Shown in pieces: positions 6,389-7,386 of a DNA stretch of 7,386 bases; the stretch's first letter is position 1, and every line of letters begins with the position of its first letter. This DNA is from Terriglobia bacterium. Lineage in GTDB: Bacteria > Acidobacteriota > Terriglobia > UBA7540. Made by a program: the position numbers and the translations under genes. Below the pieces are notes generated by a model, which worked only from the letters and a program-made list of their open reading frames with translations, did not search any database and was not told the DNA's origin. The stretch covers positions 1-7,386 of the forward strand of contig JASHSC010000326.1 in the NCBI GenBank assembly GCA_030036915.1, written 5' to 3'.

Positions 6389-6484
6389 TCGGTTCAGTGG
6401 AAGATCAGCCATTGGCGCTCGCGGCCATCGCACGGAGGCCTATAGAAAAGATCTTCGCGCGTGCGCCAGAAGAAGAGTGCTTTT

Positions 6485-6533
6485 CCTTCTCCCCAGGGGA
6501 GAAGGTGGTTGAGGAACGAAACCGGATGAGGGG
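6485..6533. repeat. REP-like palindromic element in the convergent intergenic gap
   Basis: CCTTCTCCCC (6485-6494) and GGGGAGAAGG (6496-6505) are perfect 10-bp inverted arms around one base. A second small stem follows, GGTT (6507-6510) with AACC (6520-6523), and then GGATGAGGGG (6524-6533). From memory, this order (CTCCCC/GGGGAG palindrome, variable small stem, GGATGAGGGG tail) is a widespread intergenic repeat type in many bacterial genomes; I could not search for other copies. It lies between two converging genes, the classic place for such elements. It may act as a bidirectional transcription barrier or mRNA stabiliser. The rest of the gap (6389-6484 and 6534-6624) shows no gene. Near its right end is a loosely repeated CCCTTT tract at 6613-6634, which runs across the aminotransferase stop codon. 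Confidence 0.6.
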
Positions 6534-6624
6534 TTACTTCTCGCCCGCCAGCGCCAAACTCCAACTTGAATACTGAATCTGGAGGTCAGCCATAATTCGG
6601 CCTTCAGAAATTACCCCTTGCCCT

Positions 6625-7386
6625 TTACCCTTTGCTTTTCAGAACTTCATCCACCGCTTCTTCAAAAACAGCCAGCGACTCGCGCAGAGCGTCTTCGGCT
6701 ATGGTGAGGGGCGGGGCGATTTTCAAGCATTCGCCGCTGGCGGCGACGGGGGCGAACATCAGCACGCCTTTTTGGAAGCAGGCGATGTTGATGCGCAGCG
6801 CGGTTTCGGGATCGGGCGTTTTGGTTCCGGGTCTGACCACCTGAATTCCCGCGACCAAACCCTTGCCCTGCAGGCAGCCGAGCGATTTCGGATGTTTTTC
6901 GCGAATGCGCGAAAGTTCCGCGAGCATGATTTCGCCCAGGCGCGCGGCGCGTTCGGGCAGATGCTCTTTCTGGATGAGCTCGAGATTCACAATCGCCGCG
7001 GTCACGGGCAACGGAGAGGCGGAATGCGTGGAGGTCATCGAGCCGGGCGCATAGAGGTCCATGATGTCCGCGCGGCCGATAACGGCGGAGATGGGCAGCG
7101 ACGACGAAATGCCCTTGCCGCAGGCGATTAAATCCGGGCGCACGCCGTAGTGCTGAAACCCGAACATTTTTCCCGTGCGGCCGAAGCCCGCCTGCACTTC
7201 GTCGTAGCACATCACGATGTCATGCTCGCGGCAAAGCGCTTCGAGGCGCTGCGCGTACTCGACGGGAAGGAAATCCGGCCCGCCGCCCTGATAGGTTTCC
7301 GTCATCACGCCGGCAACGTCCTGCGGCTTCACGCCTTTTTCCGCGAGCGTTTTGAGAAACAGATCGAATGACGTGTCCTCGTTCTT
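6625..7386 (-). CDS. Class III PLP-dependent aminotransferase, C-terminal part (cut by the window edge)
   Basis: The gene reads leftward and enters from the right edge. The visible 253 residues are the C-terminal portion of a family normally about 420-450 long, so roughly 170-200 N-terminal residues and the true start are off-window. PLP-site landmarks are intact: YDEVQAGFGRTGKMF with the Asp that holds the PLP ring nitrogen (codon 7201-7203), CGKGISSSLP with the Schiff-base Lys (codon 7114-7116), and SMTSTHSAS, the phosphate-binding Thr loop. Asp to Lys is 29 residues, the same distance as in GabT and acetylornithine aminotransferases. Near the C-terminus LKIAPPLTI has Lys (codon 6721-6723) where many 2-oxoglutarate-dependent relatives have the carboxylate-binding Arg. 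It probably transfers an omega- or alpha-amino group to a keto acid, but the substrate is undetermined: GABA, acetylornithine, pyruvate/alanine-type or phospholyase-type members are all possible. The stop is TAA at 6625-6627. Confidence 0.9.
   Translation of the reverse strand, partial: KNEDTSFDLFLKTLAEKGVKPQDVAGVMTETYQGGGPDFLPVEYAQRLEALCREHDIVMCYDEVQAGFGRTGKMFGFQHYGVRPDLIACGKGISSSLPISAVIGRADIMDLYAPGSMTSTHSASPLPVTAAIVNLELIQKEHLPERAARLGEIMLAELSRIREKHPKSLGCLQGKGLVAGIQVVRPGTKTPDPETALRINIACFQKGVLMFAPVAASGECLKIAPPLTIAEDALRESLAVFEEAVDEVLKSKG

Noticed and set aside
6343..6576. 77-codon frame after the peroxiredoxin gene
   Set aside because: It overlaps the peroxiredoxin end and runs through the REP-like palindrome; its residues merely translate that repeat.

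Overview
The window is about 60% GC by eye and is ordinary chromosomal bacterial DNA: dense genes, short intergenic gaps, sigma-70-like promoters, and no phage, transposase, CRISPR, tRNA or rRNA signal. The gene types fit an uncultured Acidobacteriota-like soil bacterium: a secreted YncE beta-propeller/phosphoesterase fusion, a cobalamin-binding radical SAM protein of the HpnP superfamily, and a Prx6-type peroxiredoxin. That taxonomic guess comes from gene style, not from a search, and is moderate to low in confidence.

Layout from left to right. Positions 1-232 are a regulatory gap with a 7-bp inverted repeat and a good promoter. It leads to a 239-aa protein with two identically spaced CX2C-X10-CX2C zinc ribbons, proline-rich linkers and a basic C-terminal tail (233-952). 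Next is a large exported protein, a YncE-like beta-propeller fused to an AcpA/phospholipase C-type phosphoesterase (1053-3512). A 273-bp gap with its own promoter-like sequence and a long-range inverted repeat precedes a B12-binding radical SAM/DUF4070 protein (3786-5444). A 258-bp gap carries the best promoter in the window, with an 11-bp-period direct repeat beside its -35 box, and leads to a 1-Cys peroxiredoxin (5703-6362). A 262-bp convergent gap holds a REP-like palindromic element. A class III PLP aminotransferase then runs on the minus strand (6625-7386); its N-terminal part lies beyond the right edge.

The four plus-strand genes are separated by gaps of 64-273 bp, each with a promoter-like sequence, so they look like single-gene transcription units and not one operon. 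Nothing in their predicted functions ties them into one pathway. I found no convincing undescribed multi-gene system. The points most worth checking are the structured leader of the radical SAM gene, the tandem operator-like repeat upstream of the peroxiredoxin promoter, the REP-like element in the convergent gap, the twin zinc-ribbon protein, and a Lys in place of the usual carboxylate-binding Arg in the aminotransferase.
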